Shown one piece after another: positions 17,690 through 26,596 of a stretch of DNA of 64,000 nt; position 1 is the stretch's first letter, and every line of letters starts with the position of its first letter. The DNA lies in contig NZ_VZPP01000004.1 of assembly GCF_008801475.1 (NCBI RefSeq), forward strand, positions 1 to 64,000, in the 5' to 3' direction. The stretch comes from Pseudomonas moorei (lineage in GTDB: Bacteria > Pseudomonadota > Gammaproteobacteria > Pseudomonadales > Pseudomonadaceae). The notes beneath the pieces were generated by a model that made no database searches, had not been told where the DNA came from, and worked only from the letters and a program-made list of their open reading frames with translations. Position numbers and translations under genes: made by a program.

Positions 17690-19100
17690 TGATCTCAAGT
17701 CGGCCCAAGAGCATGCCGAACGAGAGAATCCACTTGGCGGCGTCTGGCAAAGAGGCGAAGTTGCCGGCCGGGCCGATGGTTTCACCCAGGCCGGGGCCGA
17801 CGCCGGACACGGTGCTGGCGGCACCGGTGAGGGCGGTCATCCAGTCGACTCCGAGCAGCGACAGCAACAGTGCAATCACGCAGATGGTGATGGCGAAGAA
17901 GAACGAAAAGGTCAGAATCGAGCGTACGATTTCTTCATCGAGTCGGTGACCGTTGTACTTCTGCTTGATCACCGCGCGCGGGTGAATTAACTGATTAAGG
18001 TTGGACTTGAGCAGGATGTAGGCCACCTGGAAACGGAAAATCTTGATCCCGCCGGCCGTCGAGCCGGAACAACCGCCGACAAAGCCCAGATAGAAGAACA
18101 GCATCAGCGAGAAATTACCCCACAGGCTGTAGTCTCCCAGTGCGAAACCAGTGGTCGTCACCACCGACGTCACGTTCAGCGCCACATGTCGCAGCGCTTC
18201 CAGCCAATGCAGTTTGGTGGTCCACCAATACCAGGTGCCGAGCACCAGCCATGTCACCAGCAACATGCCGAGCAAGCCTTGAACCTGTTGATCCTTGATC
18301 AGCGCCCGCCGGTTGCCGCGCAGGGTCGCTACATACAGGGTGAACGGCAGGCTGCCGAGAATCATGATGACGATCGCCACCCAGTGCACCGCCGGTTGCG
18401 TCCATTTGGCCAGGGACTGGTCGGAGGTGGAGAAACCCCCGGTGGAAATTGCCGACATCGCGTGGTTGATTGCATCGAACAGGCTCATCCCGGCCCACCA
18501 GAACGCTAGGCTGCCGACAATGGTGATGCCGACGTAGGCGGCGACGATCAAGCGCGCCACCATGTGCGAACGGGGCATGACTTTTTCGGATCGGTCCGAT
18601 GACTCGGTCTGAAACAGGCGCATGCCACCGATGCGCAGCAGCGGCAGAATCGCCACCGCCATGCCGATGAAACCGATGCCGCCGAGCCAGTGCAACAACG
18701 AGCGCCACATCAGAATGCCGGGGGACATGGTGTCCAGGCCACTGAGCACCGTCGAGCCGGTGGCGGTGATGCCCGACATGCTTTCGAAGAACGAGTCGGT
18801 GTAGCTGATGTGCTGGGTCAGCAGAAACGGCAGTGCGGCGAAGATGCACACCACCAGCCAGCTGCTGACTGTCAGCAGATACATGTCCCTGGGACGCAGG
18901 TGTATGTGTTCGGGACGTCCGGGAATCACCAGGGCCAGGCCGGCGACAAAGGTGATCATGCTGGCCCAGAGGAACGACGGCAGATCACTGGTGCGGTCGA
19001 AGATCACCAGCGTGGCCATGGGGATGACCATGGAAATGGCCAGGGTTATCAGGAAGATGCCGATGATGAAACCAATGATCCGTAAGGTCGGCAACGCCAT
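17646..19100 (-). CDS. trkH: TrkH-type potassium uptake channel subunit
   Basis: 484 residues, eight to ten membrane helices arranged as four M1-P-M2 units. Selectivity-loop glycines are visible in SGITATGSTVL, SAISTGGFSTSD, SVVTTTGFALGDYS and STVSGVGPGLG. It works with cytoplasmic TrkA, which is not in the window. Length and motifs fit full-length TrkH. It overlaps the AraC gene's 3' end by 44 bp, tail to tail. Confidence 0.92.
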   Translation of the reverse strand: MALPTLRIIGFIIGIFLITLAISMVIPMATLVIFDRTSDLPSFLWASMITFVAGLALVIPGRPEHIHLRPRDMYLLTVSSWLVVCIFAALPFLLTQHISYTDSFFESMSGITATGSTVLSGLDTMSPGILMWRSLLHWLGGIGFIGMAVAILPLLRIGGMRLFQTESSDRSEKVMPRSHMVARLIVAAYVGITIVGSLAFWWAGMSLFDAINHAMSAISTGGFSTSDQSLAKWTQPAVHWVAIVIMILGSLPFTLYVATLRGNRRALIKDQQVQGLLGMLLVTWLVLGTWYWWTTKLHWLEALRHVALNVTSVVTTTGFALGDYSLWGNFSLMLFFYLGFVGGCSGSTAGGIKIFRFQVAYILLKSNLNQLIHPRAVIKQKYNGHRLDEEIVRSILTFSFFFAITICVIALLLSLLGVDWMTALTGAASTVSGVGPGLGETIGPAGNFASLPDAAKWILSFGMLLGRLEIITVFVLCIPAFWRH

Positions 19101-19221
19101 GAGGTCCGCTCGGCTGATAGGGGAAAGGGCGCCATTCTACCTGCGGTGCGGGGCATGTAAACCGGCACTCTGGCGGTAGATACCGCTAGAATAGCCGCAC
19201 ACATTTTTCAGGAGGTGGCCG

Positions 19222-19788
19222 ATGCAGGCTCTCGACGTATTGCTCAACCGTGTTTCCGTCCCACGCCTGGTCGAGCCGGCCCCCACCGCCGAGCAGCGCG
19301 AAGCGCTGTTTGCCGCGGCCATGCGTGCACCCGATCACGGTCATTTGCAGCCTTGGCGGTTCCTGACCGTCGAAGGTGCTGCGCGCGAGCAAATGGGTGA
19401 GCTGCTGGCAGAAGCGGCGAAGCTGCAGGATGGCGACGTCAGCGAGGCGGCCATCGACAAGGCGCGCAACGGTCCGCTGCGGGCACCGCTGGTGGTCGTG
19501 GTGATTGCACGCTTGCAGGATCACATCAAGTATCCGAAGTCCGAGCAGTTGCTGGCGGCTGGCTGCGCGGCTCACGGGATTTTGCTGGCGGCCTACGCGC
19601 AGGGCATTGGCGCGGTGTGGCGCACCGGCGACCTGGCCTATTCGGAGCATGTGGCCAAGGGCCTGGGGCTGGCTGAAGGGGAAGAGGTGATTGCGTTTCT
19701 GTACCTGGGCACGCCGCAGAAAGAACCGCGCGTTGCGGAAAAAGTCGACCTGACTGAATTTGTCAGTGCCTGGCCCGGTAAAGCCTGA
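19222..19788 (+). CDS. Nitroreductase family protein (YdjA-like)
   Basis: 188 residues of the small FMN-dependent nitroreductase group: VPRLVEPAPTAEQREALFAAAMRAPDHGHLQPWRFL binds FMN, and AAGCAAHGILLAAYAQGIGAVWRTG is the conserved second half. Substrate unknown, likely quinones or nitro compounds. A strong AGGAGG ribosome site precedes the ATG. Confidence 0.86.
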   Translation: MQALDVLLNRVSVPRLVEPAPTAEQREALFAAAMRAPDHGHLQPWRFLTVEGAAREQMGELLAEAAKLQDGDVSEAAIDKARNGPLRAPLVVVVIARLQDHIKYPKSEQLLAAGCAAHGILLAAYAQGIGAVWRTGDLAYSEHVAKGLGLAEGEEVIAFLYLGTPQKEPRVAEKVDLTEFVSAWPGKA

Positions 19789-19802
19789 CGACCTCGATCA
19801 AA

Positions 19803-19893
19803 GGTGGGAGCGAGCCCGCTCGCGACAGCGGTGTTTCAGTCACATTGATTGTGAATGTACTGCCGCTTTTGCGAGCAGGCTCGCTCCCACAGG
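19803..19893. repeat. REP pair (REPIN-like)
   Basis: GTGGGAGCGAGCCCGCTCGCGACAG and the inverted copy TTTTGCGAGCAGGCTCGCTCCCACAG lie between the convergent 3' ends of the nitroreductase gene and the cpxA-like kinase gene. Confidence 0.85.
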
Positions 19894-19897
19894 GGGG

Positions 19898-21241
19898 TCA
19901 GGGTTGGACCACTGCGCCGGGGACGAGTGGCAATTCCAGACTCGCGATAAACCCGCCTTCCGGGTGATTGGCCAGCACCAGACTGCCGCCATGTCTCTCC
20001 GCTGCCCGTCGTGCAATGGCTAAACCCAAACCATGGCCTGCCGCCGTCTGGCCCGGTGCGCGGTAGAACGGCTCGCCGAGTTGATGCAGGTGTTCGGCGT
20101 CGACGCCAGGCCCATGATCGCGCACGGTCACCATGATCCGTTCACCCTGACGCAATGCCAGCATTTCGATCGGTTGCCCGCCCACCGGGTTGAAGCGTTG
20201 GGCGTTGCGCAGCAGGTTGTCCACGGCGCGCTCAATCATGGTCGGCCAGCCTTTGAGGGTCAGTTGCGACTCGGCCTCCAGTCGTACGCTTTGCTCCGGT
20301 GATGCCATTTGCGCATCCCGTTGCAACGTTGTGAGTAAGGCATTGAGATCGACCTCTTCAGCGCTGGCGTTATCGGCATCGACCCGTGCCAGTACCAGAA
20401 TTTCGCTGATCAGCGCTTCGAGTCGGTCGCATTCGCGAGTCAGTCGCGGCCAGAGTTTCTGCCGTTCTTCCGGTGTCGCCCGTTCGGCCAAGGCCAGCGC
20501 AATGCGCAGCCGTGCGAGGGGAGAACGCAGTTCGTGGGATACATCGCGCAGCAACTGTCGCTGGCTGCCGATCAGGCTTTGCAGGCGTGCCCCCATGCGG
20601 TTGAAGTCAGTGGCGAGTACGCCAAACTCATCGCGGCGGTTGGCCAGTTTGACCAGGCTGTTTTGTTGGTAAGTGGTTTGCCCCAGATCATGCACGGCAC
20701 CGCGCAAACGGCTGAGGGGGCGGGTGATGGAAAGGGTGACGAACAAGCTGAACAGGGTCAGCACCACCAGGGCGATCCCCAGTGCGCTCAGCGGCCAGAG
20801 CAGGCTTTCGCGGTGCCAGGCGTCCAGTTCCGGGTGCGGAATGCGATAGATCAGCAGGTAGGTGTCGCCGGTTTTTTCGCTGGTGTATTCCGCGGTCAGA
20901 CGGCGCCATGGCAGGCGTCGGTCATCATTGTTCTGGCGTGCTTCGAAGGCCGCCGCACGGCGGGGGAAAGTGCCACGCACCACTGGATCGCCGCTTTCGT
21001 TGAGCACTTGAACATCGATGTGATACTGGCGTTTGCGCTGTTCGAGAATGTCCTGGGCAGCATCCTCACCCTGGCTCTCGTAGGTTTGCGTCCACTCTTG
21101 GGCCAGGGTGTTGAGGCCAGGATGGCGACTGAGAATCCACGCGTCCTGATTGAGCATGTGCCCCAGCAGAATGGAGAGTCCTGCAACCAAAGCGATCGCT
21201 AGCCAGAAGCTGGCCAGAATACGCCAGAACAATGAGCGCAC
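19898..21241 (-). CDS. cpxA: CpxA-like sensor histidine kinase
   Basis: 447 residues from a GTG at 21241 (RSLFWRILASFW), which has GAGGA six bases upstream; another GTG at 21262 is in frame. N-terminal helix, periplasmic sensor (~30-150), second helix (ALGIALVVLTLFSLFVTL), HAMP, dimerisation/H-box DVSHELRSPLARLRIAL, N box NLLRNAQRF, G1 DHGPGV, G2 GHGLGLAI. Third gene of the cpxR-cpxP-cpxA order, which I recall in the PA3204-PA3206 region of P. aeruginosa. It would sense envelope stress and phosphorylate the linked regulator. Confidence 0.85.
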   Translation of the reverse strand: MRSLFWRILASFWLAIALVAGLSILLGHMLNQDAWILSRHPGLNTLAQEWTQTYESQGEDAAQDILEQRKRQYHIDVQVLNESGDPVVRGTFPRRAAAFEARQNNDDRRLPWRRLTAEYTSEKTGDTYLLIYRIPHPELDAWHRESLLWPLSALGIALVVLTLFSLFVTLSITRPLSRLRGAVHDLGQTTYQQNSLVKLANRRDEFGVLATDFNRMGARLQSLIGSQRQLLRDVSHELRSPLARLRIALALAERATPEERQKLWPRLTRECDRLEALISEILVLARVDADNASAEEVDLNALLTTLQRDAQMASPEQSVRLEAESQLTLKGWPTMIERAVDNLLRNAQRFNPVGGQPIEMLALRQGERIMVTVRDHGPGVDAEHLHQLGEPFYRAPGQTAAGHGLGLAIARRAAERHGGSLVLANHPEGGFIASLELPLVPGAVVQP

Positions 21242-21268
21242 AGAAAATCCTCGAACTGACACAAACCA

Positions 21269-21358
21269 GTGTGGGAGCGACCTGCTCGCGAAAGCGTCGG
21301 CACATTCAACATCAACGTGACTGAAAGAACGCTAATCGTGAGCAGGCTCGCTCCCACA
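21269..21358. repeat. REP pair between cpxP-like gene and cpxA-like gene
   Basis: GTGTGGGAGCGACCTGCTCGCGAAAG and TCGTGAGCAGGCTCGCTCCCACA face each other inside the operon, between the Spy/CpxP stop (21414) and the kinase start (21241). Such an intra-operon hairpin could lower kinase expression relative to the upstream genes. Confidence 0.85.
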
Positions 21359-21413
21359 TTTTCAAAAGCAGCAGACCCAACGGGGTGAGCCATTGGGTCC
21401 GGGGGTTAACGCA

Positions 21414-21863
21414 TTATTGCGCTTTTTGCTGTTGTTGCGCTTTCCAGGCCTGGAATTCGGCCCATTCGGCGCGGCGCTCAGCCTGTTGCTTCTGGATCTC
21501 GTCGAATTTCTTCTGTTGATCCGGCTTCAGCAGGGCGCGGACGTCGGCTTCGGCTTTCTTGTGGTTGGCGGCCATTTCGTCTTTCATCGCCTTCTGGTCG
21601 GCTGGCGATAGTTTTTCCAGGTACTTCTCGACCAGTTGCTTACGCTCGTGCATCTGCTCGCCCATGATCTTGCGGATCTGGTCGCGCTGTTCGCGGCTCA
21701 GGTCCAGTTGGCTGTACGGGCCTTTGCCGTGCATGCCGTGCATCTGACCGCCGTGGCGCGAACCGTCCATTGGCCCACCCATCGGGCCGGTGCCTTCAGG
21801 CATGGCCATGGCAACGGTCGGCAGGGCGGCGGCGAACATCAGAGCGATAAGAGTCTTGCGCAT
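21414..21863 (-). CDS. cpxP: Spy/CpxP-like periplasmic protein
   Basis: 149 residues with a signal peptide (MRKTLIALMFAAALPTVAMA), a Gly/Met/His-rich segment (MGGPMDGSRHGGQMHGMHG), then LTxxQ-type helices (LDLSREQRDQIRKI, LSPADQKAMKDEM, LLKPDQQKKFDEIQKQQ), the signature of Spy/CpxP. It probably acts as a periplasmic chaperone and feedback inhibitor of the kinase. Start at 21863 has an AAGGAG site. The Met/His-rich N-terminus hints at metal (copper) binding, which is inference. A CpxR-type box lies 83 bp upstream. Confidence 0.85.
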   Translation of the reverse strand: MRKTLIALMFAAALPTVAMAMPEGTGPMGGPMDGSRHGGQMHGMHGKGPYSQLDLSREQRDQIRKIMGEQMHERKQLVEKYLEKLSPADQKAMKDEMAANHKKAEADVRALLKPDQQKKFDEIQKQQAERRAEWAEFQAWKAQQQQKAQ

Positions 21864-21945
21864 GGTGAATCTCCTTGTCTCGTTCCCGGTACGTTCCGGA
21901 TGAGTACAGATTACGGAGATCAAGGTCAGCGGCGGTCAGTGGAGC

Positions 21946-21961
21946 GTAAAGCTTGGGTAAA
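21946..21961. promoter_or_regulatory. CpxR-type box GTAAA-N6-GTAAA
   Basis: Two direct GTAAA pentamers, at 21946-21950 and 21957-21961, are separated by six bases on the + strand, 83 bp before the cpxP-like ATG (opposite strand). The CpxR consensus is GTAAA-N4-8-GTAAA and can act in either orientation. It lies downstream of the response regulator gene, so it would form an internal promoter for the cpxP-cpxA part. Confidence 0.6.
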
Positions 21962-22006
21962 GATGGTTTTGCGCCGACCTGACATAACGCCATGTGGGGT
22001 GTCGGT

Positions 22007-22038
22007 CTGTGGCGAGGGAGCAAGCTCCCTCGCCACAG
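22007..22038. repeat. Single perfect REP palindrome
   Basis: CTGTGGCGAGGGAGC, two A residues, then its exact reverse complement: 15-2-15. It sits between the regulator gene stop (22066) and the CpxR-type box, where it could act as a terminator or mRNA stabiliser. The same element recurs at 47820-47851 with one variant base. Confidence 0.85.
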
Positions 22039-22065
22039 GTTGCAGTCGGCCAGCTCTTTCTCGGT

Positions 22066-22743
22066 TTACAGGCTGTAGTAGTAACCGCGGCTACGCAGGG
22101 CGACGATGCGCGGACGGCCATCGGGGTGCGGGCCGATCTTCTTGCGCAGGTTGCTGACGTGCATGTCCAGGCTGCGGTCATACAGGGTCAGTTTGCGGCC
22201 AAGGGCGATTTGCGCCAGTTCCTGTTTGTCCAGTGGCTCGCCGGGTTGTTTGAGCAGGGCTTCCAGCAAGCGGCTCTCGGAGACGGTGAGGGTGAATTCC
22301 TGTTCGTCGATGCTGACCACGCCGCGCACCGGGCTGAAACACAAATCGCCCAGTTCCAGTTGGCTGGAAACGGCCGCCGGGTGGCTGCGGCGTAGCACCG
22401 CTCGCAAGCGGGCGGTCAGTTCCCGTGGGTCGCAGGGTTTGGCCAGGTAATCATCGGCGCCGAGCTCCAGGCCAAGGATGCGGTCCAAAGGTTCACCACG
22501 GGCCGACAGCATCAGCACCGGCAAGTCCGGGTGATCGCTGCGCAGTTGCTTGAGCAGTTCCAGGCCGCTGCCGTCCGGCAACATCACATCCAGCACGACG
22601 GCTGCCGGGGACGTTTCGGCCAGTGCACGACGGGCGCTTTGACCATCGTGACAGGCACGGACCTGAAAGCCTTCCTGACTCAGCCAACTGCTCAGGAGCT
22701 CGCACAGCTCCTGGTCATCATCAATAAGTAACAGCTCGCTCAT
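22066..22743 (-). CDS. cpxR: CpxR-like OmpR-family response regulator
   Basis: 225 residues. Receiver domain with acidic pocket LLIDDDQE, phosphoacceptor D52 in VVLDVMLPDGSG, and switch/lysine region LSARGEPLDR .. DYLAKP. OmpR winged helix follows (ELGDLCFSPVRGVVSIDEQEFTLTVSESRLLEALLKQPGEPLDKQELAQIALGRKLTLYDRSLDMHVSNLRKKIG). First gene of the Cpx-type operon, read leftward. Confidence 0.88.
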   Translation of the reverse strand: MSELLLIDDDQELCELLSSWLSQEGFQVRACHDGQSARRALAETSPAAVVLDVMLPDGSGLELLKQLRSDHPDLPVLMLSARGEPLDRILGLELGADDYLAKPCDPRELTARLRAVLRRSHPAAVSSQLELGDLCFSPVRGVVSIDEQEFTLTVSESRLLEALLKQPGEPLDKQELAQIALGRKLTLYDRSLDMHVSNLRKKIGPHPDGRPRIVALRSRGYYYSL

Positions 22744-22750
22744 GACTCAC

Positions 22751-23164
22751 TCAATTTAGCCATTGTCGACGTTTTCGACTTGCACCACTGGCGAAGATAC
22801 CGCAGAGCAGGGCCAATAGCGCAACTCCAGCGCCGATGACGAACCATTGTTGCTGATCAGTCAGCAAGCGGGGGATCGAGCTTCCGGCCTGTGCTTCCTT
22901 CAGTTGCAGCTTCAAACGCTGATTCTCCTGGCGCAAACGGGCCAGCACAGGGCTTTCGCGTTCGCCATCGGCATTTTGCAATTGTTTGCTCAATTCTTCC
23001 CGTTGCCGTTCGCTCTCTTTCAAGCGCTGCTGCAACTCGGTGATCTGGCTGCCGGCGCTCAGGGACAGCGGCGTCGAACTACCGCCGCTGGCGCTTTCTT
23101 CACCGTGGGCGGGGACCACGATCGATAACGTGACCAACATCAGACACAACGGACCCTTGCGCAT
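22751..23164 (-). CDS. Small secreted/anchored coiled-coil protein, function unknown
   Basis: 137 residues from the ATG at 23164 (AGGAG upstream). Signal peptide LCLMLVTLSIVVPAHG, a coiled coil (QITELQQRLKESERQREELSKQL .. VLARLRQENQRLKLQLKEAQ) and a C-terminal membrane helix (FVIGAGVALLALLCGIFASG) followed by RKRRQ. This SH3-less topology resembles the C-terminal half of TIGR04211 (YgiM-type) proteins. It ends 7 bp before the regulator gene, so it is probably co-transcribed with the Cpx-type operon. Confidence 0.65.
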   Translation of the reverse strand: MRKGPLCLMLVTLSIVVPAHGEESASGGSSTPLSLSAGSQITELQQRLKESERQREELSKQLQNADGERESPVLARLRQENQRLKLQLKEAQAGSSIPRLLTDQQQWFVIGAGVALLALLCGIFASGASRKRRQWLN

Positions 23165-23274
23165 CGCGACTCCTGGTTCCAATACGAGTATTGGGCAGTT
23201 TGTCGGCCGGCTAACGGGAATAATGAGCGATTGAGAGCGCGATGAACCGATAAGGTTCATCGCGAGAGGGGGAA

Positions 23275-23574
23275 TTACGGCAGGACTTGCTTGAACGGCT
23301 TGACCGAAACGTTGGCGTAGACGCCCGCAGCGATATACGGATCGGCGTCGGCCCAGGCCTGGGCGGCGCTCAGGGAGTCGAATTCGGCAACGATCAGACT
23401 GCCGGTGAAACCCGCCGCGCCCGGATCATTGCTGTCGACAGCCGGATGCGGGCCGGCCAATACGATGCGACCTTCGCCCTTGAGCACTTGCAGGCGCTCA
23501 AGGTGCGCAGGCCGGGCGGCCAGGCGGGCTTCCAGGGAGTTGGCGACGTCTGTGGCAATGATTGCGTAAAGCAT
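23275..23574 (-). CDS. yciI: YciI family protein
   Basis: 99 residues, ferredoxin-like fold of the YciI/YCII family: [28 protein letters not shown] with the conserved catalytic-type His (H24) region, AGPHPAVDS, and [33 protein letters not shown]. Biochemical role not established. One base separates its ATG from the yciB stop, so the two are translationally linked. Confidence 0.88.
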   Translation of the reverse strand: MLYAIIATDVANSLEARLAARPAHLERLQVLKGEGRIVLAGPHPAVDSNDPGAAGFTGSLIVAEFDSLSAAQAWADADPYIAAGVYANVSVKPFKQVLP

Positions 23575-23575
23575 G

Positions 23576-24172
23576 TCAGTCCTCGGTTTTTGGCGTAGTG
23601 GTATCGGCGTCGTGCAGGTGGCGGGACAGGTAGATGCCCTGGCCGACCAGGAACAGCAGCGTCATGCCCAGGCTGCCGAAGACCTTGAAGTCGACCCAGT
23701 AGCTCTGGAAGGTGAACGCGACAAACAGGTTGGCGGCACCGCAAAACAGGAAAAACACGATCCAGGCGATGTTCAGGCGCGTCCAGACCGGTTCCGGCAG
23801 GGTCAGCGCGTGGCCCATGATGCGTTTGATCAGCAATTGATCACCGACGAAATGGCTGCCGATGAACGCGAGGGCGAACAGCCAGTTGACCACCGGGGCT
23901 TTCCATTTCAGGAACGTCTCGCTGTGGAAGGCCAGGGTCAGGCTGCCGAAGACCAGGCAGGCAATGAGGGTCAGCCACTGGCTCTTTTCCAGCTTGCGCT
24001 GTTTGATGAACAGCGTGCCGTAGACCACCAAAGAGCTGATGATGAGCATCGCGGTGGCGCTGTAGATACCGCCTACAGTGACCTCGTGGCCGGCAATGTC
24101 GACGACCCGTGGATCGATCTTGAAGACGATGAAAAACAGCAGGAGCGGGATGAAATCGATGAATTGTTTCAC
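23576..24172 (-). CDS. yciB: YciB/IspZ inner-membrane septation protein
   Basis: 198 residues from a GTG at 24172 ([18 protein letters not shown]), the standard family N-terminus; the longer frame from a TTG at 24211 is unlikely. Five hydrophobic helices and the family motif KPTFLKWK-like [18 protein letters not shown] are visible. YciB takes part in envelope synthesis and septation in enterobacteria. Heads the yciB-yciI pair, divergent from the PHP phosphatase gene. Confidence 0.9.
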   Translation of the reverse strand: MKQFIDFIPLLLFFIVFKIDPRVVDIAGHEVTVGGIYSATAMLIISSLVVYGTLFIKQRKLEKSQWLTLIACLVFGSLTLAFHSETFLKWKAPVVNWLFALAFIGSHFVGDQLLIKRIMGHALTLPEPVWTRLNIAWIVFFLFCGAANLFVAFTFQSYWVDFKVFGSLGMTLLFLVGQGIYLSRHLHDADTTTPKTED

Positions 24173-24259
24173 AGTGGCAGCCAGAAGCAGGATGTGCCGG
24201 CATAATAACAAACATATGGGCGCGCGATAGCGCCAGCTGATTTGAGGTTACAAAGCCCC

Positions 24260-25123
24260 GTGAATGTTGATTTGCATTGCCATAGCACGGCCTCCGATGG
24301 CGCCCTGGCGCCTGCGGTTCTGGTTGCGCGTGCGTTCGAGAAAGGCGTGCGAGTCCTGGCCTTGACCGATCACGACACCCTGGAGGGCCTCGATGAGGCG
24401 CGCGACGCGGCGAGCGCGCTGGGGATGCAACTGGTCAACGGCGTTGAGTTGTCCTGCGCCTGGGGTGGCGCGACCATTCATGTGCTGGGTTACGGTTTTG
24501 ACGTGAATGCCGCGCCGCTGGTCGAGGCCATTGCCCGATTGCGTGATGGCCGCTGGCTGCGTTCGGAGGAGATCAGCCGAAAACTGGCGCTCAAAGGCAT
24601 GTCGGGCGCTCTGGAAGGCGCACGGGAGATCCAGCAGGAGTTGGGTGACAGCGGCAACGCGCCGGCCCGCCCGCACTTTGCCGACTGGATGGTGCGCGAA
24701 GGTTTCGTCAAGGATCGTGCCGAAGCGTTCCGCAAATGGCTGGGCGCCGGCAAGCTGGGCGACGTCAAGCAACATTGGCCGAGCCTGGAAGAGACCGTCG
24801 AAACCCTGCGCGCGGCCAAGGCCTGGGTCAGTCTGGCGCACCCATGGCACTATGATTTCACTCGCAGCAAGCGTCGCCGCCTGATTGCCGACTATATTCA
24901 AGCAGGGGGCCACGCGATTGAAGTGGTCAATGGTCATCAGCCCGCCGAGCAAGTGGGCAGCCTGGCCATTCTCGCCCGGGAGTTTGGTCTGCTGGTCAGC
25001 GCCGGCAGTGATTTTCATGGCCCTGGAGGCTGGTCCGAGATCGGTGAGTACCGCCCGGTCCCGGAGGATCTGCCACCACTTTGGTGTCGATTCAAACATG
25101 ACCCAATTATTGCCGCCGTCTGA
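24260..25123 (+). CDS. PHP-domain phosphatase, RNase AM (YciV) type
   Basis: 287 residues from GTG at 24260 (NVDLHCHSTASDG). PHP metal ligands: DLHCHS, LALTDHDTL, GVELSC, VSLAHPW and the C-terminal SAGSDFHGPG. The E. coli relative YciV (TrpH/RNase AM) removes 3',5'-nucleoside bisphosphates and trims RNA 5' ends. A TTG at 24242 is an alternative start. First of a rightward run (yciV-like, yciO, scpA, scpB), 13 bp before yciO. Confidence 0.85.
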   Translation: MNVDLHCHSTASDGALAPAVLVARAFEKGVRVLALTDHDTLEGLDEARDAASALGMQLVNGVELSCAWGGATIHVLGYGFDVNAAPLVEAIARLRDGRWLRSEEISRKLALKGMSGALEGAREIQQELGDSGNAPARPHFADWMVREGFVKDRAEAFRKWLGAGKLGDVKQHWPSLEETVETLRAAKAWVSLAHPWHYDFTRSKRRRLIADYIQAGGHAIEVVNGHQPAEQVGSLAILAREFGLLVSAGSDFHGPGGWSEIGEYRPVPEDLPPLWCRFKHDPIIAAV

Positions 25124-25136
25124 ACAGGTAGAGAAT

Positions 25137-25766
25137 GTGAGTCAATTTTTCCAGATTCATCCGGAAAACCCGCAAGCGCGCCTGATCAAACAGGCGGTCG
25201 AAATCATCCGCAAAGGCGGGGTGGTGATTTATCCCACAGACTCGGCTTATGCCATTGGTTGCCAGATCGGCGACAAGACCGCCGTGGAACGCGTGCGGCG
25301 TTTGCGCGGGCTGGATGATAAGCACAACTTCGCGCTGATTTGCAGCGATCTGTCGCAATTGGGGTTGTTTGCCAAAATCGACACCGGCCTTTTCCGCCTG
25401 CTCAAGGCCCATCTGCCGGGCCCGTATACCTTCATTCTCAACGCCACCCGTGAAGTGCCGCGCCTGCTGTTGCACCCGAAAAAACGCACCATCGGCCTGC
25501 GGGTGCCCAGCCATCCGATTGCCTTGGCGCTGCTCGAAGAGCTCGGCGAGCCGCTGATGAGCGTGACCCTGATACTGCCCGGCGAAACCGACCCGATGAC
25601 CGATCCCTATGAAATGCGCCAGGTGCTTGAACATCAGGTTGACCTGATCATCGACGGCGGTTTCGGCGGGGTCAAGGCGTCCACCGTGATCAACCTCGCA
25701 GACGGCGAGCCGGAAGTGATCCGAGTCGGTTGCGGCGATCCCGCGCCGTTCATGGCCGAAGCCTAG
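25137..25766 (+). CDS. yciO: YciO, YrdC/Sua5-domain protein
   Basis: 209 residues from GTG at 25137 (SQFFQIHPENPQARLIKQAVEII), after AGGTAGAG; the in-frame ATG at 25098 overlaps the previous gene. YrdC signature: GGVVIYPTDSAYAIGCQIGDK, RVRRLRGLDDKHNFALICSDL, LPGPYTFIL, KRTIGLRVPSHPI. This fold binds ATP, L-threonine and bicarbonate for threonylcarbamoyl-AMP synthesis, but YciO paralogues are often not the main t6A enzyme. Its TAG is immediately followed by the scpA ATG. Confidence 0.88.
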   Translation: MSQFFQIHPENPQARLIKQAVEIIRKGGVVIYPTDSAYAIGCQIGDKTAVERVRRLRGLDDKHNFALICSDLSQLGLFAKIDTGLFRLLKAHLPGPYTFILNATREVPRLLLHPKKRTIGLRVPSHPIALALLEELGEPLMSVTLILPGETDPMTDPYEMRQVLEHQVDLIIDGGFGGVKASTVINLADGEPEVIRVGCGDPAPFMAEA

Positions 25767-26585
25767 ATGTCTGCAGTAGAACCCGTCGACAGTCAGGCCG
25801 GAGCCCAGCAAGAGCTGCCCTTCGCGATGGTTTACGGCCAGGCGGTCATGGAGATGCCGCTGGACCTGTACATCCCGCCGGATGCGCTCGAAGTCTTTCT
25901 CGAAGCCTTCGAAGGCCCGCTGGATCTGCTGCTGTACCTGATCCGCAAACAGAACATCAACATCCTCGACATTCCGGTGGCGGAAATCACCCGCCAGTAC
26001 ATGGGCTACGTCGAGTTGATGCAGTCGGTGCGCCTGGAGCTGGCCGCCGAATACCTGGTGATGGCCGCGATGCTGGCCGAGATCAAGTCGCGGATGCTGT
26101 TGCCCAGGGCCGAAACCGTCGAAGACGAGGAAGAGGACCCGCGCGCCGAACTGATCCGCCGCTTACAAGAGTACGAGCGCTTCAAGGCCGCTGCCGAAGG
26201 CATCGACGGGCTAAGTCGCGTTGGTCGCGATGTGCTGGTGCCCAAGCTCGACGCCCCAGAAGCCCGGGCGCGCAAGTTGCTGCCGGACGTGCGGTTGTCG
26301 GAACTGCTGCTGTCCATGGCCGAAGTGCTGCGTCGCGGTGACATGTTCGAAAGTCACCAGGTCAGCCGTGAGGCGCTGTCCACCCGCGAACGCATGAGCG
26401 ATGTGCTGGAACGGCTCAAGGGCGGCGGGTTTGTGCCGTTCGTCGAGCTGTTCACCGCCGAAGAAGGGCGTCTGGGAGTGGTAGTGACTTTTATGGCGAT
26501 CCTTGAGCTGGTCAAGGAATCCTTGGTCGAGCTGGTGCAGAATGAGCCGTTCGCAGCGATCCATGTGCGAGCCCGAGCCGAATAA
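25767..26585 (+). CDS. scpA: ScpA segregation and condensation protein A
   Basis: 272 residues, kleisin of the SMC-type condensin. Signature N-terminal part LEVFLEAFEGPLDLLLYLIRKQNINILDIPVAEITRQYMGYV, then LAAEYLVMAAMLAEIKSRMLLP, and a C-terminal winged helix (VVTFMAILELVKESLVELVQNEPFAAIHV). It carries ~30 extra N-terminal residues before the conserved domain. Starts directly at the yciO stop and precedes scpB by 11 bp. Confidence 0.93.
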   Translation: MSAVEPVDSQAGAQQELPFAMVYGQAVMEMPLDLYIPPDALEVFLEAFEGPLDLLLYLIRKQNINILDIPVAEITRQYMGYVELMQSVRLELAAEYLVMAAMLAEIKSRMLLPRAETVEDEEEDPRAELIRRLQEYERFKAAAEGIDGLSRVGRDVLVPKLDAPEARARKLLPDVRLSELLLSMAEVLRRGDMFESHQVSREALSTRERMSDVLERLKGGGFVPFVELFTAEEGRLGVVVTFMAILELVKESLVELVQNEPFAAIHVRARAE

Positions 26586-26596
26586 CGAGTTGAATC

